Source of the DNA: Nephrocerus scutellatus
Taxonomy: Eukaryota > Arthropoda > Insecta > Diptera > Pipunculidae
Direction: 5' to 3'
NCBI GenBank assembly: GCA_947095585.1
Contig: OX352764.1
Coordinates: forward strand, 3,333,001 to 3,397,000
Length of the DNA stretch: 64,000 bases
Shown: in pieces, positions 12,301 to 23,204 of the stretch
Layout of the letters: every line of letters starts with the position of its first letter
Position numbering within the stretch: position 1 is the first letter of the stretch
The notes under the pieces: model-generated
Told to the model about the DNA's origin: nothing
What the model saw: the letters and a program-made list of their open reading frames with translations, nothing else
The model's database searches: none
Translations under genes and position numbers: made by a program

Positions 12301-12307
12301 ACGAGCA

Positions 12308-12394
12308 TAAGCGGAACAACCAGCAGACGATTGAATTGGCTTAGATGGGTACCCTAGATAGTGGGTACTCCAATCGTCGTCTGTTGTTCGCTTA
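12308..12394 (+). ncRNA. Candidate precursor-miRNA-like hairpin
   Basis: Arms 12308-12333 and 12371-12394 pair over about 22 base pairs: 6 bp, a one-base bulge, 6 bp, a one-base bulge, 2 bp, a 2x2 internal loop, then 8 bp. The 37-nt terminal loop contains GGGTACCC. The total of 87 nt with small bulges is typical of animal miRNA precursors. I do not recognise the arm sequences as a known miRNA, and the near symmetry means the minus strand could fold too. It might instead be a decayed palindromic transposon relic. It lies in transposon-poor DNA 250 bp upstream of a core-promoter candidate. Confidence 0.35.
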
Positions 12395-12641
12395 ATTTCC
12401 AATAATTTCGATTTTTATCAAAAATTCAGGAATTTTTTTGTACAGCGAGCGATCGATCATCGACCGACTATTAAATGCCGATAGGAAACGCTTTACCATT
12501 TGATTTATTTGAATTAAAGGAAAACTTAATTTCAAAGTTGTCAACCAATTGCAACAAAGTTAAGAAAAAAATTGGGACATATTCGAGTCAACAAACACAA
12601 CGGTAAAGTCAATCGCCAGAGGTATTTTGTGCAACTGAGCG

Positions 12642-12679
12642 TATAAAAAGGGCGTTCGCCGATCAAAATCCAATCAGTT
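12642..12679 (+). promoter_or_regulatory. Candidate TATA-Inr core promoter
   Basis: TATAAAAA begins at 12642 and TCAGTT, the insect initiator consensus, lies at 12674-12679, which puts the A+1 at 12676. The 34-bp spacing from the TATA T is slightly longer than the usual 30-31. Downstream is an A-rich leader, the GATCA repeat and a first ATG at 12798 that opens only 13 codons. No long ORF or clear splice donor follows, so the transcript it would drive is unknown. Confidence 0.35.
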
Positions 12680-12768
12680 ACGATTAAATTTTGTTGAAGT
12701 GACAGCTCCACCTCCACTTGCACCTGCAATCGGTGACACAGCCGCTCGTCCAGGCAACAGGTTTCCCC

Positions 12769-12793
12769 GATCAGATCAGATCAGATCAGATCA
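12769..12793. repeat. (GATCA)5 microsatellite
   Basis: Five perfect pentanucleotide units just upstream of the ATG at 12798, about 95-120 bp downstream of the proposed initiator. Confidence 0.9.
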
Positions 12794-12839
12794 AATAATG
12801 AAATCTTGTCGTGGAGGGAGTTTTTTTTCGCGTTCATAA

Positions 12840-13470
12840 CAATTCATTTGGACAGAAATCCAATCAAACAGTTCGATGCATTCATATAGAGCATGAATCA
12901 ATCACAATAGTATTTATCGCGATAGCAAAAAGGCATCCCCCCTCAGGAGGAATTAATTTCGAAAATGATTGGATTGGACTGAATGGAGGAACTACAACGA
13001 CAAAAACATATATATCATGGTAATGATGCCAAAGTGAAAAGCACAAACTGTAATCGAATTTGAAAACATAAGAGAGCAGTTAAGTCAACAACGCGGCGAC
13101 AAATGCATTACAACTTTGGCATAAGTACTCGTAGACATTCCGTTGAGCTCAGAGTGTCCCACTTTTTCCCTCATGAATATCGTAAGCGTAAGGCTTTGCA
13201 ATATTGCAGAAAATCAACGATACAGTTTGCCAACAAGTTGTTTAGCCGACAGCTTGACAGCTTATTCGTAACCTGTCGAACACAATAAAAAGCCTAAAAT
13301 TTATGCGGACTTAATGACAAATTCTGCTTCTTAGTTGAGGGTTAAAGTTGTTGTAGATTTCAGGTTGTCTTGTCTACTTTGGGGTTTTGATTTGACGTAA
13401 ACGTTGCCAATTGCTTGCTAACTGTCGAAATGCAGCATGACTATTTGGTCATTTGTCATATCGAGTATTA
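12840..13470. other. Unassigned DNA
   Basis: Short open frames (12811-13023, 13103-13288) lack recognisable features. No transposon words are seen until the RTE copy begins near 13475. Confidence 0.45.
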
Positions 13471-13474
13471 TTCC

Positions 13475-15306
13475 GTCTCCGGAATCGTCCTTCCTCCAAT
13501 ACGGGGCCAACAATTCTCCGTAAAACTTTTCTCTCGAACGCGTCTAAAAGGTTTAAGTACTGGTATGACCATTGTCTTATATACCAGCAGCTTGGATGTT
13601 ATGGTTATCAGTTCTTGGATTTGAAGAATCTTGACAGACTATAACAGGCTTTGTTGGCTTTAAGCAACCGTGCGCGTATTTCTGGTTCCATGCTGTTATC
13701 GGCTGTTACAGTTGACCCGAGATAGTTAAAGGAGTGCACTACTATTTGAATTGAGGGACCAATGTTGGATCTTCTACTCGCAGACGTGGCCACCATTTAC
13801 TTTGTTTTGCTTTCATTTATGTGCAGCCCCTGTTCGATCTGGATGAAAGCTTCCTGTACAGCTCTTCGGTTTCTACTAACGATGCGTAAGCCCGTATCTG
13901 AATGGACTTATAGAGGATTGTTCCTTTCGGCGTTACGTCAGAGTCTCGGATCACTTTCTTCAACGCCAGGTTGAAGAGGACGCAGCCCAGTCCATCCCTT
14001 TGTCGGAGCCCGTTATAGATGTTGAATGGGCTTGATAGTGATCCGGATATTTTCACTTGGCTTACAACATTGGTCATGATCAATCTTCATAGTCGTGTTA
14101 GTTTATTTGGGATGCCGAATTCTCTCATGACTTTATAAAGTTCTACTCTATCGTAGCTCTATGCTATCATAGCCGGCTTTAAAGTCTATAAAAAGATGGT
14201 GTAGTGAGTTTTGAAACTCTTGACATTATTCCATCACCTGCCTAAGGGTGTAAATCTGATCAGTTGTTGATTTGCCTGGGATGAAGCCACACTGGTACGG
14301 ACCAATGATGATTTTAGCGTATGGGGATATCCTGTCTTGAAGGATAGAGGAGAAAATCTTATACTCGTTACTCAATAACGTTATACCACGATAATTGCTG
14401 CATGTTGTGATATCTCCTTTCTTATGTGTGCGGCACAGGATGCCTCTTCGCAGTCTTCTGGCATTGGTTCTTCCTCCCATACTTGTACTATTATTTCATG
14501 AATTGCTTGGTGTAGTGCGGAGCCTCCTGTTTTAATCAGCTCCTCTGGGATAATATCTGATCCCGGGGCCTTATTAACTTCGTCTATGCTTGGTGGCGGC
14601 AACATACCGTGGTCCTCGGTCATTGGTGAAGCCTCCAATTCCTCAGTTAGCTGGCCATTTAGTAACTAATGAAAGTGCTCTCCGATCGTTCTAAGTTGCC
14701 TTTGAAATCGGCCATCAAATTAACAGTATGTGCAACGCGATGTAAATTGCCTCATACCGGGGATTCTTTGATAGAACTTTCGCGCCTGGTGCGGTCCTCG
14801 CTCTCTGTACTGTTCTAGTCCACGGACGAGATTCTTCTCTCAGGCTACTTTCTTTCGCCGGTAAACTGTTTTTTTTCATATCTTCTGATTCTTCTATTCA
14901 TTTTGGCGTGCCCGCGTTCTATGAGATTGCTGCATTGCTCGGTACGCAAAATTCTTACGTTCAGTCGCTAGCTTACATTCGTCATTGAACAGTCGTTCCG
15001 ATCTCTACGACTACTGCCTAAGATGGAGTCAGCAGTGCTTATGACAGTATTTTTAAGGCGTGTCCATTTCTCTCCTACGTCCGGCATCTCAGCCCCATGA
15101 GACTTACCCTCCCTGCATTCAGGGCGAGTCCTATCGCTTGACCGTAGTTGTTTCTGGTCTCTTCGTCGCGAAGGGCAGCCGTGTTGACTCGAATCTGATT
15201 CGCGGATGCTGTCTTTCTTGATGATGCAATCCGCGCTCGGAGCTTTATACCAACAAGATAGTGATCCGAGTTGACGTTGGCACCTCGGTACGTTTGTACC
15301 GTCAAC
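13475..15306 (-). pseudogene. RTE-type non-LTR body (endonuclease + RT), inverted part of insertion
   Basis: Read on the minus strand from 15306 downward. The end of the endonuclease is TYRGANVNSDHYLVGIKL (the SDH catalytic motif, about 15230-15300). Next comes the linker, then RT motifs: KAPGSDIIPEELIK (about 14570), NYRGITLLSNEYKIFSSIL (about 14390), GPYQCGFIPGKSTTDQIYTL (about 14280), GLRQRDGLGCVLFNLAL (motif B, about 14010) and the C-terminal EPEIRARLLKANKACYSL block (about 13690). Relative to the copy at 43.7 kb, a 13-bp deletion near 13885 removes the YADD aspartates. Frameshifts occur throughout. The minus-orientation body stops about 250 bp short of the element's 3' end. The missing tip is found at 15307-15345 on the opposite strand. 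Confidence 0.85.
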
Positions 15307-15345
15307 AGGTTCGGATTGTAGAGCTAAATATGACGATGATGATGA
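15307..15345 (+). mobile_element. RTE 3' tip with GATGAT tail, opposite orientation to the body
   Basis: On the plus strand, cggattgtagagctaaatat plus (GATGAT)-type tail matches the reverse complement of the RTE 3' end at 43055-43095 (gttgtagagccaaatact followed by ATGATG units). It directly abuts the endonuclease end of the minus-strand body, giving an inverted-body plus forward-tail structure. Confidence 0.7.
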
Positions 15346-15465
15346 AGGGTAAATCATAAAGTTCCGAAGAGCAAATCGAATGAGTAAACTTTAGTCATAG
15401 TTTATAGGACCTTTAGAAAATTTAGTACGTTTCTTTAAATAACTAAAATAATGTGGAAGCACCAT

Positions 15466-15562
15466 CATCATAGATCATTTTTGGCACTACAACCAGACGT
15501 TTTATTAAAAATCTTTCCATTTTCAGGCCTTGTTATCCCTAAACTCTACTCCGGGCGCACAT
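15466..15562 (-). pseudogene. Solo RTE 3' end fragment
   Basis: On the minus strand the order is a ccctaaactct-containing block, then ctggttgtagtgccaaaaa, then an ATGATG tail. This is the same order as the 3' end of the RTE copy at 43055-43120, so it is a strongly 5'-truncated copy. Confidence 0.6.
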
Positions 15563-17075
15563 TTTCACCACTCTACTAAAGATTTTTTGTTGCTGATTTT
15601 CTAGATTCCAGACAGACTATGCTACGCTCTGTTAACAATTCTGTGTACCATATTTCTGCTCTCATTAATGTGTATCCCTCGCAGATTTTATGCCACCCAC
15701 CACCATGACGCTGAATAATCTGTCACTTTTTCTGAAAGAAAATATCAATCAAACAGAATGTGACAGGTCGACGAAAACGTCATCTTCATCTCTTTGGTTA
15801 AACAATCCTCATGCGTAAGTTGGAAGGGAAACAACTGAAGGCAAGTCGGTGGGAAACAAATCATTGGCGTGCAGCTTAGCACCTTAAGAGGATCAAATTT
15901 TCGGTGTGGATGAATTTCTGTATCAACAAACGCTCAATTAGTGTGAGAGTTCCTGCTATCGCAGGACAATTGACAAGTAAAGCCTTTTCGTAAAAAGCAA
16001 CACAAAAACGCAATGCAAACAACAAGCACACAGTCTTATGGCGACGAAGAAATATTTTTTAATGAACTTCCCAGAGTTTGCGATATTGTTTGCGAGATTC
16101 TGTCACTGATAACGTGGCATTCTGTATGAGAGAACTCCTTGAGATTTTCAAAGTCAGCCTTAGGCTGTGTTCAAGTGCATCAAAGTACTTGTACCAGCAG
16201 CGAGAACGATTTAAGGAATTTGTTCGCTCTACGAGCAGTAAGGTAGGAAGGACTCCGTACTCCGTACTCCGTACTCCGTACTGTTGTCGACTGCAATTGT
16301 TTGCGTGATTCCAACAAAAGCAGCCGGGAACGTGCTTATTGCATTCCTTCTTTTAGTTCGTTTCCCGTTTTTCAAGTGAATTCTCTCTTGTTGTGCCCAT
16401 AGCACTCTCAACTCGAATTTATCCCTTTGTGAAGTGATTTCTTTTTTTGTTCTGCCAGCTCTTCGTGCTTAGCTCCAAAGAGCTTAAGCAAAGGATATTC
16501 GAACTTCGAGATGTGGAAATCTGTTCAAAATTAAGTACCAGGATATGCAGACATGCATCGCGCTTGCCATCAGACCGATCCGACCATGCACTTGTACGAC
16601 TAAAAGGATGCATTATAGGGTTGCAACGATGCGAAATATTTTCTCAGGGTTAACGGGTGGTATATTGTCGGTTGCACTGTGTTAGGGGATGATAAAGGCA
16701 TATAGGCTTATCATTCAAGAGGAACAAAAAGGCAAAGCTACCAGAAATCAATGCCAGTTTTTTATCCTTATGGATTAATTCCCTTAACAAAGCAGAAATC
16801 AATTTTAGTTAAGCTCCAGGCTTTATTGATCAACATCGATGTGGGGGAAGTTCAACTCACTTTCGATTTTATAGTTTTTAATAGGAACCCTTTCTATTAT
16901 GTCGAAAATTTAAAAGTAAAGGCGCCTGAAAACGTTAGAAGTTTTTATAAAATTCTAATGGCCATTGAAAGAAGGAATTAAAATTCAGTCACAATACATG
17001 AAACAGCATAATTTCGAGCATAATTCCTGGAGTAGCATATATCGTGCACCTTTTTTGCTCTTTTTTTTCTCTGGA
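15563..17075. other. Unassigned DNA
   Basis: No recognisable gene. The frames 16078-16308, 16447-16653 and 16751-16981 have no domain signature. A short tandem array lies at 16254-16281. Confidence 0.5.
16254..16281. repeat. (TCCGTAC)4 tandem repeat
   Basis: Four perfect 7-bp units. Confidence 0.95.
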
Positions 17076-17079
17076 AAAG

Positions 17080-17460
17080 CCGGTGTTCCTCTTGCGCTCA
17101 TAAAGCTCACGAACAGCACTTAGCTCTGCTAAGCATGCCTCTTGGTTTACTACTCCGCCTGTCTGCACTCGTCATCAAAACTTCTCCACCAGCGGTGCTC
17201 AAGAGAAAGAGCCAGTTCCCTGAATACAACTGCAATACTTGTGACGCTTCAAATGCTCATCAGTTTACCCTCAAGCCCATCTGCGGACGTACAGTTAAGT
17301 TCAGGGATTCGTTCTTCAGCCGTAGCTCTGCCAAGCACTGTCTTTCCACATCACTATAATCCACAGGCATTCAAAACACAAGCTCATAGACATCTTCTCT
17401 AGTCTTTTCCTTTTCCTTAACGAGCACGCTGTGCCAAGCACATAGCCGAGCGAAAAAAAA
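17080..17460 (+). pseudogene. CR1-like non-LTR 3' terminal fragment
   Basis: Two frames together give KTSPPAVLKRK..P.YN, then SSAVALPSTVFPHHYNPQAF, followed by HRHLL and the shared tail tccttaacgagcacgctgtg. The same C-terminal block and tail occur at 5.7 kb and, inverted, at 25.0 and 30.5 kb. Only the last part of the RT ORF is present. A frameshift separates the two frames near 17320. Confidence 0.65.
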
Positions 17461-17584
17461 TCAGGGATTTCGTTGTGGATCGAGAATTCTGGAGATACGT
17501 CTCGCGTTGATCGCAATGCAATCAATTTGGTTGACGGTGTGTTGATCCGTAGACCACAAATTATCTTGTGGCCATTGATTTAAG

Positions 17585-18775
17585 GAAACCGTCTGCTTTC
17601 TATTTTTTTATTGAATACCCTAGCCCATATGGTTGACAATGCGACCTTAAAGATCAATTGTATCATAGGGTGTGGGTAATCTAAGAGAAGACATACCTTT
17701 CCAATGGAGGATAGTATGTCCTTAGTCACAGAGTTTCTTAAATCTACTGATGAACATATTTCCTTACGGAAAATACGCCTCATTACCCTAATTAATGCTG
17801 TGCATTCACAGAGAATATTCTTTGATGATTTGTCATCTTCCGAACCGAACCTACATTTTGTATCTGAGTCTAGAGCAATCTTGGCATGTTGATAACGCAA
17901 GCCGCAGTGACCCGTGAGAGAGCTCACAAGATTTCTAATGCTATCCTTGTCCATATATTACGGATTTCTATTTAAGAGTATGGTCTGATCAATCGTTTGG
18001 ACTGTCTCAGCCCTGATACACATTCCCAGTGGTCCAGACGAAGTTTTTGCCCCAAATTATTAATTAACGCTGTGGCGGCAGCCCAGTTGACACCTCAGTA
18101 AGGTTCAGGCTAGTCCTAGCTAATTCATTTGCAGATTCGTTGCTCGCAATTCCTCGATGACCAGGAACCCAACCGAGTTTCACCCTGTTTTGTCTGGCAA
18201 GAGATTGCAGTGCATAGTAGCAGCTTTTAACTGATAAAGAACTCATTAAGTTGGACGACAGCGCTTTAAGTGCTGCCTGGCTATCTGAAAAGATATATAT
18301 TCTCGCGTCCCTATTGCCTCTAATAAGGTTTATGCTAGCGCATATCTCGATGGCACGGAGTTCAGCTTGGAAAACCGTGGTACTCATTCCCATTGGTATC
18401 GAGACTTTGGTGTTGGGTCCAAAGACACAAACTCCAACACCGGATTCAATCTTCGATCCATCTGTGAACCAGAACAGATCTCAAGCGTTAAGTGCCGGCA
18501 CACAATTAGACCAGTTTGCAGGGCACAATATTTCTCCTAAAATAACCTGACGAAACAGTACTCCCGACTATAGTGTCGGGATAGTGCAAACATGTCTCTT
18601 TCGTGAATTGATTCAAGTATTTTAAGGTGTCCCTCATGGTTATCAGGTTTGTACCTGTATTCTAGATGCAGATTAATAGCGCATCTAGCGGCCATCTTCA
18701 TTATGAAGATGAACAAGGATGAAAGCCTTACGACAGCTTCTAATTCCGCCGTAGGCCAGGTACCCATGGAACCCG
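17585..18775 (-). pseudogene. RNase H-bearing non-LTR retroelement, 3' half
   Basis: Read from 18775 downward. The RT thumb is near 18770-18600 (TWPTAELEAVVRLSSLFI, then LEYRYKPDNHEGHLKIL). RNase H I follows with WFTDGSKIESGVGVCVFGP (about 18490-18430), TTVFQAELRAIEICASINLI (E of the catalytic set), IFSDSQAALKAL (D) and KLGWVPGHRGIASNESANEL (H, with the final D replaced by N). The cysteine-bearing tail is LTGHCGLRYQHAKIALDSDT...CRFGSEDD...NILCECTALI (about 17905-17790). The closest relative in the window is 31640-32680, on the opposite strand. Frameshifts and a stop separate the domains. It is 5'-truncated within RT. Confidence 0.85.
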
Positions 18776-18779
18776 TAAT

Positions 18780-19682
18780 ACCGATACGGCGTAAAGATCT
18801 TGGCTTACACTCTTGTAAGATCTAGTTAACTCAAGAACTGAAGCCTGTTGATCACTTGAAGCGCCTAATCTTCTCCAATTGGGCTTCACAGGAATTGGGA
18901 ATCTCTCAGTCCATATTGTGGCAAGTTTTGCATAAAGATCTTGACCTACACCATTGCAATCTAAAATTAACTCAAGAACTAAAGCCTGTTGTTCATTTGA
19001 AGTACGAAAACTTCTCCGATTGGGTTCTGCAAAAGTTTAAAGAAAATCCTGAGTTTTATCGACAAATCAGGTTTATTTTTGACAAAATATGCATTATTCG
19101 ACAGCAGAAAATCTTCATGTGCTCCAAGAGACTTCATTGCATTAGCAAAAAGTGACTGTGTGGTGTGGATTTCATGCCGGAGGTGTGATTGGACCTTATC
19201 TTTTAGTCGATGAAAATGATCGTCGTGTCGGAAGACTATTTTGGCCAGAATTGTATGGACATCAGTGATATGTGGTTTCAACAGGATGATGACACATGGC
19301 ACATAGCTGGTCAAATTGATCTATTGAAGGGGAAGTTCTTAATCGTATAATCTCGAATGGCCAGCTCGCTCATGCGAATTAACGCCGTTGGATTTCTTTA
19401 CATGGGGTTATGCTAAGTCGTTGATTTGATGCCAACAAGCCAATTATATCGAACGCGAAATGGCCAACGTTTCGGCCAATATGTGTTGTAGTGTTGTGGA
19501 AAATTGCCTCCGAAGAATCGATCGCTGCAAACGAGATCGCTGAGATTATATGAACGAGATCGAATTCCATAGTTGAATATAACATGTGTACTACATCTGG
19601 AATAAATTTGAGCTCGATATCTTAATTATTTTGTGTTTTGCTTAAATACAAAATTACTATGTCCTTTTTGAAGAACCCTTTA
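18780..19682 (+). pseudogene. Mariner-type DNA transposon (DD41D-like), 5' part duplicated
   Basis: Frames combine into a transposase: WASQELGISQSILWQVLHKD (HTH region), LTQELKPVVHLKYENFSDWV, NPEFYRQI, and later MDISDMWFQQDDDTWHIAG (second catalytic D region, about 19250-19310) with the C-terminal NEIEFHS-like ending near 19575. An earlier partial copy of KDLGLH...LTQELKPVDHLKRL lies at about 18790-18880, so about 130 bp near the HTH is duplicated. The right end gaacccttTA near 19680 resembles the right terminal repeat plus TA of the element at 59.8 kb. The first catalytic region is frameshifted. Dead copy. Confidence 0.75.
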
Positions 19683-20603
19683 CAAAAGGTGCTTATGCTA
19701 GTAACCACCAACTTTACTTTAAGCTTTCTATGTTTTTAAAACTTTTCGAATGTTTAAGCTTTTAATCAAATACAAATAACGTACATACGATATAACATTG
19801 CCATTTGATGTCTTGTGTGGTCTAAGAGTGGACTTCGAAACGCAATTGACCGATCGAACAGTTGACAAACATTTCAACAAATCGATGCACAGCACACCCA
19901 ATAAATTCTAAGTAATTACAATTCAGTTGTCAGTTGTTGTTGTTGTTGTTGTTTTAGTTGCCTCCATTGCAATTCTAATTCATCATCAAAATTACATTCG
20001 AGACGAATGTTGGCGCTGCATTGTGGGTTTGCAGATAGCGCACAGAACACCACAGAACAACCAAATTCGTAAAGAAATCTACACAGAGTGTCACCCGATT
20101 TGTTCGTCTAACAAATCCATGCAAACCATAAATAAATTATAAAAAAATAAATATATAATTGAATACCTAATTGTTGCCGTGTTGTGTTGTGTTTTTTGCA
20201 TTTCAGTCCGCTTTGGCTAAATTGCAATCGCTACACAGAGGGACGGACGCTCGATGATGCAAAAATGAAACCAAACACCGAGCTTAAGATTGTTGCAGAA
20301 CCGCTAAATGGTGAATAGACAAAAATTTCATTTCCAATTCTAATTAAATAAAATGTTCACGTCCGCGCAATCGCAGAGGCAACACCTTAATCGGCGAGGA
20401 GCGTCTAATGCGCCCGTATGTTATGGAAACAAATGGTCAACAAAACGCACCATGCAGGAGGTCGCTCCATCCATGGACATGGAAATCGCAATCGCAATTG
20501 CAAACGCAATTGACTGTCTTGCGGAGTCGATACACGTCTGCCATGGCCTACTCAGCTCGCTCAATCAATGGCAGAAGAACCAAAGAAGGGATCAGTAATA
20601 TTG

Positions 20604-20631
20604 CGACGACGACGACGACGACGACGACGAC
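20604..20631. repeat. (GAC)n microsatellite
   Basis: About nine uninterrupted trinucleotide units. Confidence 0.95.
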
Positions 20632-20663
20632 TTCTGCAATCAGTTAGTTGACCCTGCTCGGGT

Positions 20664-20675
20664 GGGGGGGGGGGG
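20664..20675. repeat. G12 homopolymer
   Basis: Twelve consecutive G residues. The length is likely to be error-prone in the assembly. Confidence 0.9.
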
Positions 20676-21436
20676 TTTATCCCGCCTTACCAAAAATGCG
20701 AAATACAAAAAACGAAAGTAACTACATACCAGGACCAGAATCTGAATGTGTTATGACGCATCCAATAGTCAGGTTATTACTGAACTAATCTAAACTCAAA
20801 ATGTCATAATTGCCTCGATCCGAAGGAATTAATCAAAAGTCCGCAGCGTCTGGCGTCCGTTGCGCCAGTTTTTTAATGAAACTCGTTCAAGTTTTGTGGC
20901 GGCTCGCCGAGGTAATTAAAAACTTTGCTACGTCTATCTGTCATTTAACACAAACCCAGCAGCAGCATCTTCCTGATTTATAACCTTCCTGAGTACAGTT
21001 TTGCCGTTGGGAAGAGGAGACGCCTATCATAAACCTGCCATCAGCAGTCTCCGGCTGATGTACTTCCTGATTTTATTATGCAAATGCGCGCATGCCGTTC
21101 AATTTTCCCAACAATGTAACTTTTAAGCGTTTTGCTGTTGTTTTTGTAATTCTCGGTGGTTTTTATTTTTAGTCGGGAATATTATCGCGCAGTCTTTCTG
21201 GAGCAAACAATGTTATTTTTAGTTCTAGTAATCGTTCGCCTGATGCCTGCTGAACGTTGAAGAGTACTTTTCTTAAGTTGTCGTCTTCTGTATGCTTTTG
21301 GTATCGTGTGCGTTTTTAAGTTGTAATTTCTAGAATGTAGTGTTGAGTGATCTTCGACTGTAAATTATTCGAATTTTTACAAGTGACAGCTTGTTAGGTG
21401 ATATCCAAGTATGAGACACACTGTCCGTAAACAAAC

Positions 21437-21483
21437 ACGTAATAATAATAATATTCGGTGCGACAGACCGTTGCGGTCCTAGT
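21437..21483 (-). repeat. Truncated repeat end with ATT-type tail, second copy
   Basis: Same block (GGACCGCAACGGTCTGTCGC on the minus strand followed by an ATT microsatellite) as 1801-1846. Confidence 0.5.
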
Positions 21484-21829
21484 CATAGCTTCTCGCGACA
21501 TGTTGTCCGTCGGAGATACACATTCGTACAAAATTCGAAGAAAATCGGGTACTTTTTTTAAAAGATTTGTAAAGATGCCCCGGCCGCGGGCCTAGAAATA
21601 TCTTCGTACTTTAGTGACCCAGAAAGGGCTACGGGTATTTAGAGAGAGATTTATTTGGGAGGACTCTTCGTACTTAGTAGCTCGTTCTAAGACCGTATGA
21701 CCGTCATGAAGTGCCTAGAATAGTTTGGGGATGTAACTTTGGGGCTGCGGTTTACTCTCCAAAAAGGGGACTGCTTGACGGGAACAATTAAGAGCATACT
21801 TAATGGCGAGAGCTAGGAAAGCGCGGGTT

Positions 21830-21990
21830 TGTCCGACTCCACTGACTACTGTATGCGGGTGCAGTTGAGGAGGAAGCAGCGTCTTTGGGAATGTGTTGGA
21901 GGCAGCTTAAAGGCGTTGCAGAAAACAGAAGAAGATGGCGCGTAGGCGTTATTGACGCCTTATGCCTCTCGAGGGGTGAAAGGATTTATA
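21830..21990 (+). pseudogene. Possible C-terminal scrap of a non-LTR reverse transcriptase ORF
   Basis: Two adjacent frames read RRKQRLWECVGGSLKAL and then LKGVAENRRRWRVGVIDALC. The pattern R-x-R-W-...-L-x-x-LG-x-x-NW-x-x-x-A-x-DR-x-x-W is the common C-terminal signature of insect endonuclease-reverse transcriptases. It is short and frameshifted, with no further support. Confidence 0.35.
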
Positions 21991-21999
21991 AAGAAGGAA

Positions 22000-23200
22000 G
22001 AAGAAGAAGGAAGAACTACACTTTAAGAGAGAAAACTAAAGTTTATGTTAAAGCTTTGTTGTTAGAGATACAAACTTTAGTATCTTCCACTCATCTGCAA
22101 CAGAAGTCGCCAAACTTTAAAGCACATATGTAAGCGATAGACAGAGATCCAGGTCACGTTCAGATCAGAGCGAAAATCTTTCCCTCCAGTCTCTTTGTAT
22201 TCATGTTTTGCAGAATAACAAAAAAGATCACTTGATCGGCAGGTTTTTTTTTATGCAAAAAACAAAATCAAGTGATCACCCACAATTTTCTATTCAAACC
22301 AATGAACTGACCTTCAACAAAAAGCATTTCATGTAACTGATCAAACCTGATGTCAAGATCACTATCTTTTTAATTTCGATAAAAATTCTTTTACCCGTTG
22401 AATATCTTTGTGTCTAAAAAATGCAAGGTGATCCACATTTCACTTATGAGTGAGAAATCGAATTCAATCCGAGGATCGTTAATTTGACGGACAAGCATAA
22501 AAGTGCAATTAAAGGGCCATTGAGGAATTTTTGCTGATCATGTCTTGAGCTGTCTTATCTATGCAATTAAACTAAAAAGACTCACGAACCTACTTACAGC
22601 CGTGAAAATTCACCAAAACACCAGATTCTATTTCTTCTTTTTCTTAATTAGCTCCACAACCGTGACCTGCAAAAAATCATATCAATTCCAGCCTAATGCG
22701 ATACTTAAAAAGGAAAATCTTCGCTGGCTTAATTAACTTTTAATTTCCTGTTGCTGGTGATAATTGATTTCTAACGATTATGAACGTCAAATTCGTCAAG
22801 TAGTAAAGTGGAATGGAAAGTACATTTTGGATTGCTTATGAATGAATAACTTTTGCTAATCGTAGGTAAAAAAAAAACTAATATAGTTTGGTAGCTCTTA
22901 GCTTACGATTTTTATGTATCCGCCTTTATAATTATAATTTTATGTACATTTTTCTTTTATCTTTTTTTTAAAAAAAACCATACTTTAATTTGAAGCGAAT
23001 TGCAATGTGTGGTGAAGTTTAAGTGGCTGTTTTGCTTTTTTGAGTTAATAATATAGAGTCTATGAGTTAATCGAACTATTTACTTGTGCGAAGTACTGCC
23101 AAAATGATGTTTTATTCGAAACTATATTGTGTAAAAAAATTTAGAGAATTAAAAAGAATTTATTTTGTTAGGAAAAAGTTTTAAAATGTAGGTTGGTTCA
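22000..23200. other. Unassigned DNA with a short hairpin
   Basis: No gene recognised. It contains the inverted repeat at 22226-22277 and a minus-strand acceptor-like TTTTTTGCAG at about 22667-22676 that I do not convert into an exon. Confidence 0.45.
22226..22277. repeat. Inverted repeat, 11-bp arms
   Basis: GATCACTTGAT (22226-22236) and ATCAAGTGATC (22267-22277) are exact reverse complements separated by a 30-nt A/T-rich loop. Confidence 0.85.
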
Positions 23201-23204
23201 TTTT

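Larger units (their letters stand above)
19683..21430. other. Transposon-poor unassigned DNA
   Basis: No gene called. The frames 20353-20598 and 20408-20647 overlap each other and end in a (GAC)n microsatellite. Short hairpin words occur at about 21040-21060 (CATCAGC..GCTGATG). Confidence 0.45.

Noticed and set aside
22628..22676. Minus-strand TTTTTTGCAG acceptor followed by VTVVELIKKKKK and a stop
   Set aside because: It looks like a terminal exon but is only 13 codons. It needs phase 0 whereas both candidate first exons leave in phase 2, and no poly(A) signal follows closely.
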